Of a stretch of 9,279 nucleotides of DNA, positions 6,636 through 9,279 are shown one piece after another. Numbering within the stretch: the first letter of the stretch is position 1; each line of letters starts with the position of its first letter. Under the pieces are notes generated by a model. It did no database searches. It worked only from the letters and a program-made list of their open reading frames with translations, and was not told where the DNA came from. Made by a program: the position numbers and the translations under genes. This DNA is from an uncultured Novosphingobium sp. (GTDB lineage: Bacteria; Pseudomonadota; Alphaproteobacteria; Sphingomonadales; Sphingomonadaceae), in the NCBI GenBank assembly GCA_937860195.1, contig CALMBN010000304.1, positions 1 to 9,279 on the forward strand. Reading direction: 5' to 3'.

Positions 6636-7645
6636 GCCTGCCAGGCGATCACCCACCGGTCGAAGCGCCCAGAGTCGGCGTGCTGCTGGTCAACCTCGGC
6701 ACACCTGATGCGCCGACTCCCAAAGCAGTGCGGCGGTACCTCAAGGAATTCCTGTGGGACCGCCGCGTGGTCGAAATCCCCCGGCTGGTCTGGTGGCCGA
6801 TCCTGAACGGAATCATCCTCAACACCCGGCCACGCAAAAGCGCCCATGCTTACCAGCAAGTCTGGACCGAAGACGGTTCACCCCTCGCCGCCATCACCAA
6901 GGCGCAGGCAGAGGATTTGCAAAAGCGGCTGGGCGCAGGCGTGCTGGTCCGCTGGGGGATGCGCTATGGCAATCCGGCGATTGCGGACGAGATCTCGGCG
7001 ATGAAAGCGGCCGGGTGCGAACGGATCCTGTTCGCCCCGCTCTATCCGCAATATTCTGGAGCGACGACGGCGACGGCGATCGATGCTTTGAGCGCAAAAC
7101 TGGCAGCAATGCGCTGGCAACCCGCGCTGCGGACCCTGCCGCCATACTATGACGATACGGCCCATATCGAAGCCCTGCGCGCCGATACCGCGCGGCAATT
7201 GCGCGCGCTGGAGTTCGTGCCCGAAGTGCTGCTGCTGTCGTTCCACGGGATGCCCGAACGCACCTTGCACCTTGGCGATCCCTACCACTGCCAATGCCGC
7301 AAGACCGCGCGGCTGCTGAGTGAGGCGCTGGCAGGCGAATTTCCTGATCTGCGGATCGAGGTAACCTTTCAATCCCGGTTTGGCCGCGCCAAGTGGCTTG
7401 AGCCCGCCACAGATATCGTGCTGGCTGCCGAGGGAGCGAAGGGCACCAAACGCCTCGTCATTGCCGCCCCGGGCTTTTCTGCCGATTGTCTGGAGACCCG
7501 CGAGGAATTGTCGATCCGGGGCAAGGAGCAATTTTTCGAAGCCGGCGGCACTCATTTTGCTGCGCTCGATTGCCTTAACACCGGAAAAGCCGGGATGGGT
7601 ATGCTTGAGGGACTGGTCCGGCGCGAACTGGCAGGCTGGATTTAG
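6632..7645 (+). CDS. hemH: Ferrochelatase
   Basis: Inserts ferrous iron into protoporphyrin IX, the last step of protoheme synthesis (EC 4.98.1.1). The 337-residue length is normal for the family. Visible hallmarks: VGVLLVNLGTPDAP (15-28), RWGMRYGNP (107-115), LYPQYSGATT (137-146), the active-site block LSFHGMPER with His205, YHCQCRKTA (218-226), and the second active-site Glu288 in DCLETREEL, followed by FFEAGG. The GTG start at 6632 overlaps the stop of the upstream gene (GTGA), with no strong Shine-Dalgarno, so translation is probably coupled to it; no better in-frame start precedes VGVLLVNLG. Cys220, Cys222, Cys286 and Cys313 are present; some alphaproteobacterial ferrochelatases carry a 2Fe-2S cluster, but I cannot tell from sequence whether this one does. 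The heme enzyme gene downstream is a plausible beneficiary. Confidence 0.95.
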   Translation: MSLPGDHPPVEAPRVGVLLVNLGTPDAPTPKAVRRYLKEFLWDRRVVEIPRLVWWPILNGIILNTRPRKSAHAYQQVWTEDGSPLAAITKAQAEDLQKRLGAGVLVRWGMRYGNPAIADEISAMKAAGCERILFAPLYPQYSGATTATAIDALSAKLAAMRWQPALRTLPPYYDDTAHIEALRADTARQLRALEFVPEVLLLSFHGMPERTLHLGDPYHCQCRKTARLLSEALAGEFPDLRIEVTFQSRFGRAKWLEPATDIVLAAEGAKGTKRLVIAAPGFSADCLETREELSIRGKEQFFEAGGTHFAALDCLNTGKAGMGMLEGLVRRELAGWI

Positions 7646-7660
7646 CCTCGCGATTAGTTT

Positions 7661-7670
7661 ACACAGGTGT
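7661..7670. promoter_or_regulatory. Small dyad ACAC-AG-GTGT before the P450 gene
   Basis: A short perfect dyad sits in the 43-base gap between hemH and the P450 gene, within TTTACACAGGTGTCAGTAA, which has a looser outer symmetry (TTAC...GTAA). It lies 18 bases before the P450 ATG. It could be an operator of a TetR-like regulator, but arms of four bases are weak evidence. Confidence 0.2.
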
Positions 7671-7688
7671 CAGTAACGAGGACACGTC

Positions 7689-9065
7689 ATGGCCACGCTC
7701 GCACCTGAATTCCCTGCCTACACCCACTGGTCGCAAAACCAGCCCAGGCATGCGCTCGATCACATTCCGGGTGAGGACGGCCTGCCGCTGCTCGGTAATA
7801 CGTTAAGATTGCTGGCTGATCCGGTGAAGTTCGGGGACTATATGCGCCAAACCTATGGCGATGTGTTCCGCAACAACGCCTTTGGCCGGCGCAACATCAT
7901 GCTGTTCGGAGCCGACGCCAACGAACTGGTTCTGTTCGATCGCGACAAGAACTTCTCCTCGGCGCAGGGCTGGGGCTCGATGCTCGATCTGCTGTTCCCG
8001 CGCGGGTTGATGCTGCTCGATTTCGATCACCACCGGGCCGATCGCAGGGCGCTGTCGATCGCATTCAAGCCAGGGCCGATGCGGCACTATGCCGATGCGC
8101 TGAACCGGGGAATTTCGGACAGGGTGGCGACATGGTCGGGCCGGGATATGCAATTCTACCCGGCGATCAAGCAGCTGACGCTCGATCTGGCGGCGGACAG
8201 CTTTCTGGGTGTGCCGCTGGGCAGCGAGGCTGACGCGATCAACAAGGCCTTCGTCGATATGGTTCAGGCCGCAGTCGGGGTGGTGCGCAAGCCGCTGCCG
8301 TTCACGGCGATGGGCCGGGGCGTGGCGGGGCGCAAGTTCCTGATCGAATACTTCACCCGCGAAACGCTCAAGCGCCGGGCGGAAGGCGGCGGGCAGGACA
8401 TGTTCAGCCAGTTCGCTACGGCCACGCACGAAGACGGCAGTCTGATGCCGGTGGGTGAAGTGGTAGATCACATGATCTTCCTGATGATGGCAGCCCACGA
8501 TACCATCACCAGCAGCGCCACTTCGCTGGTCTGGCTGCTGGCCAAACATCGCGAGTGGCAGGACAAACTGCGAGCCGAGGCCTTGGCCGTAACCGGGGGC
8601 GTGGGCCGCCCGGTGGCTTACGACGATCTTGGCAAGCTGGAGCTGACCGAAATGGCCTTCAAGGAAGCGCTCCGGCTGATCCCGCCGGTGCCGAGCGTGC
8701 CGCGCCGGGCGCTGCGTGAGTTCGAATTTGGCGGCTACCGGATCCCGGCGGGAAGCGCTGTCGGGATCAGCCCCCAAGCCGTGCATATGGACCCCGATCA
8801 CTGGACCGAGCCCAAAACCTTCAATCCCATGCGCTTCACTCCGGAAATGATCGCCAAGCGCCACAAATACGCCTGGGTTCCGTTCGGCGGCGGTGCCCAC
8901 ATGTGCATCGGGCTGCACTTTGCCTATATGCAGGTAAAGGTCCTGATGGCCCAGATCCTGACCCGCTATCAGATTGAGATCGAGCCGGGCTACACCCCGA
9001 AATGGCAAGCCTTCCCGATCCCCAAGCCCAAGGATGGGCTGCGAGTGAATTTCACGCCGCTTTGA
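7689..9065 (+). CDS. Cytochrome P450 (soluble, bacterial)
   Basis: Heme-thiolate monooxygenase; substrate unknown. The ATG has GAGGA (7678-7682) 6 bases upstream. The 458-residue protein has no membrane anchor or signal, so it is cytosolic and would need ferredoxin and reductase partners, which are not in the window. Motifs in order: the substrate-side PLLGNTLRLLADP (33-45), a C-helix region DFDHHRADRRALS (111-123), I-helix AAHDTITSS with the acid-alcohol pair Asp271-Thr272, the K-helix EALR (Glu326, Arg329), a PERF-like FNPMRF (378-383), and the heme loop FGGGAHMCIG with the axial Cys406. The layout and the FPRGLMLLDFDHHRADRR segment suggest relation to the CYP120/CYP26/CYP51-like group rather than P450cam types, but this is an impression. 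It follows hemH by 43 bases and may be co-transcribed or have its own promoter there. Confidence 0.94.
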   Translation: MATLAPEFPAYTHWSQNQPRHALDHIPGEDGLPLLGNTLRLLADPVKFGDYMRQTYGDVFRNNAFGRRNIMLFGADANELVLFDRDKNFSSAQGWGSMLDLLFPRGLMLLDFDHHRADRRALSIAFKPGPMRHYADALNRGISDRVATWSGRDMQFYPAIKQLTLDLAADSFLGVPLGSEADAINKAFVDMVQAAVGVVRKPLPFTAMGRGVAGRKFLIEYFTRETLKRRAEGGGQDMFSQFATATHEDGSLMPVGEVVDHMIFLMMAAHDTITSSATSLVWLLAKHREWQDKLRAEALAVTGGVGRPVAYDDLGKLELTEMAFKEALRLIPPVPSVPRRALREFEFGGYRIPAGSAVGISPQAVHMDPDHWTEPKTFNPMRFTPEMIAKRHKYAWVPFGGGAHMCIGLHFAYMQVKVLMAQILTRYQIEIEPGYTPKWQAFPIPKPKDGLRVNFTPL

Positions 9066-9233
9066 TCAGAAATCCACCGCGATGCCCTTGCGCACCCAGT
9101 CGCCATAGCGGGTAGGGGATAGGCCGTCAGGGTCAGTGGCCAGCTTTGGCTGCGCAGGTGCCGGGACAGGGTCGTTGGTCCAGTGCGCGGGCTTGGTGAA
9201 TCCTTCGGGTCGTTGGGTGGCGCGTTTGGTCAT
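9066..9233 (-). CDS. DUF1674 small protein, likely succinate dehydrogenase assembly factor 4 (SDHAF4-like)
   Basis: A 55-residue protein ending DPDGLSPTRYGDWVRKGIAVDF-like: the C-terminal signature (D-P-x-x-x-x-P-T-R-Y-G-D-W-x-x-K-G-x-x-x-D-F) is typical of DUF1674/SDHAF4. In mitochondria and related bacteria this family binds the flavinated SdhA subunit and helps assemble complex II; that role is inferred here. The N-terminal half is basic then Pro-rich (KRATQRPEGFTKPAHW, PVPAPAQPK). The start ATG at 9233 has only a distant AAAGG upstream, so its ribosome site is weak. It is convergent with the P450 gene: the two stop codons abut inside TGATCA (9063-9068), leaving no room for a terminator. 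Confidence 0.85.
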   Translation of the reverse strand: MTKRATQRPEGFTKPAHWTNDPVPAPAQPKLATDPDGLSPTRYGDWVRKGIAVDF

Positions 9234-9251
9234 CGGTCAGACTTAGGCCTT

Positions 9252-9279
9252 TCAGCGACGCAGGCCAAGGGCTAGGGCC
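9252..9279 (-). CDS. Possible 3' end of an upstream minus-strand gene
   Basis: One minus-strand frame enters from the right edge as ALALGLRR followed by TGA (9252-9254), 18 bases before the DUF1674 start. If real, that gene would be the upstream operon partner of DUF1674. Nine codons are too few to recognise a family, and another frame through the same bases is also open into the DUF1674 gene. Confidence 0.2.

Noticed and set aside
6878..7555. A 225-codon minus-strand open frame inside hemH
   Set aside because: It is the shadow of a complete ferrochelatase gene.
7803..9008. A 401-codon minus-strand open frame across the P450 gene
   Set aside because: It is antisense to a P450 with all hallmark motifs and has a typical shadow composition.

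Overview
The window is high-GC DNA with tightly packed genes and looks like an alphaproteobacterial chromosome. The best guess is Sphingomonadales, Erythrobacteraceae-like. The reasons are an hflK-hflC-degP cluster with a DegP that starts MKYVYSVTSALL, a DUF1674/SDHAF4-type small protein, and the overall codon use. This taxonomic call rests on family recognition only; no search was run. No gene-free stretch exceeds 100 bases, and I see no tRNA, rRNA, CRISPR, insertion sequence or phage gene.

Left part, minus strand (3252 down to 1): hflK, hflC and a degP/htrA-type serine protease read in one direction, probably as one operon for membrane and periplasmic protein quality control. HflK and HflC are the PHB-domain pair that caps the FtsH protease in the inner membrane; DegP is the exported protease/chaperone. 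The last ~200 bases (positions 1-197) do not read as DegP. They read better on the plus strand as a piece of a GlcE-like FAD oxidase subunit, so there may be a rearrangement or chimeric junction there.

Middle: a 95-base divergent promoter region (3253-3347) separates hflK from the plus-strand genes. It holds a perfect 7-bp inverted repeat just before the mrp start and a -10-like box very close to the hflK start.

Right part, plus strand (3348-9065): mrp/apbC (Fe-S cluster carrier ATPase), a Tat-exported molybdopterin-binding oxidoreductase of the IorB/xanthine dehydrogenase family, hemH (ferrochelatase, 4-base overlap with the previous gene) and a soluble cytochrome P450. Gaps are 45, -4 and 43 bases, so co-transcription is likely at least from mrp to hemH. 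The common theme is metal cofactors: Fe-S cluster, molybdopterin, heme, and a heme enzyme. A 55-residue DUF1674 protein, a likely succinate dehydrogenase assembly factor, converges on the P450 with directly abutting stop codons, and a few codons of another minus-strand gene may enter at the right edge.

The most interesting points are: (1) HflK and HflC both appear shortened in the coiled-coil stalk by about the same length, ~22 residues relative to the E. coli proteins as I recall them, which would imply a lower HflKC cage; (2) the degP/glcE-like junction at the left edge; (3) a molybdenum enzyme subunit with altered signature motifs and no visible partner subunit.
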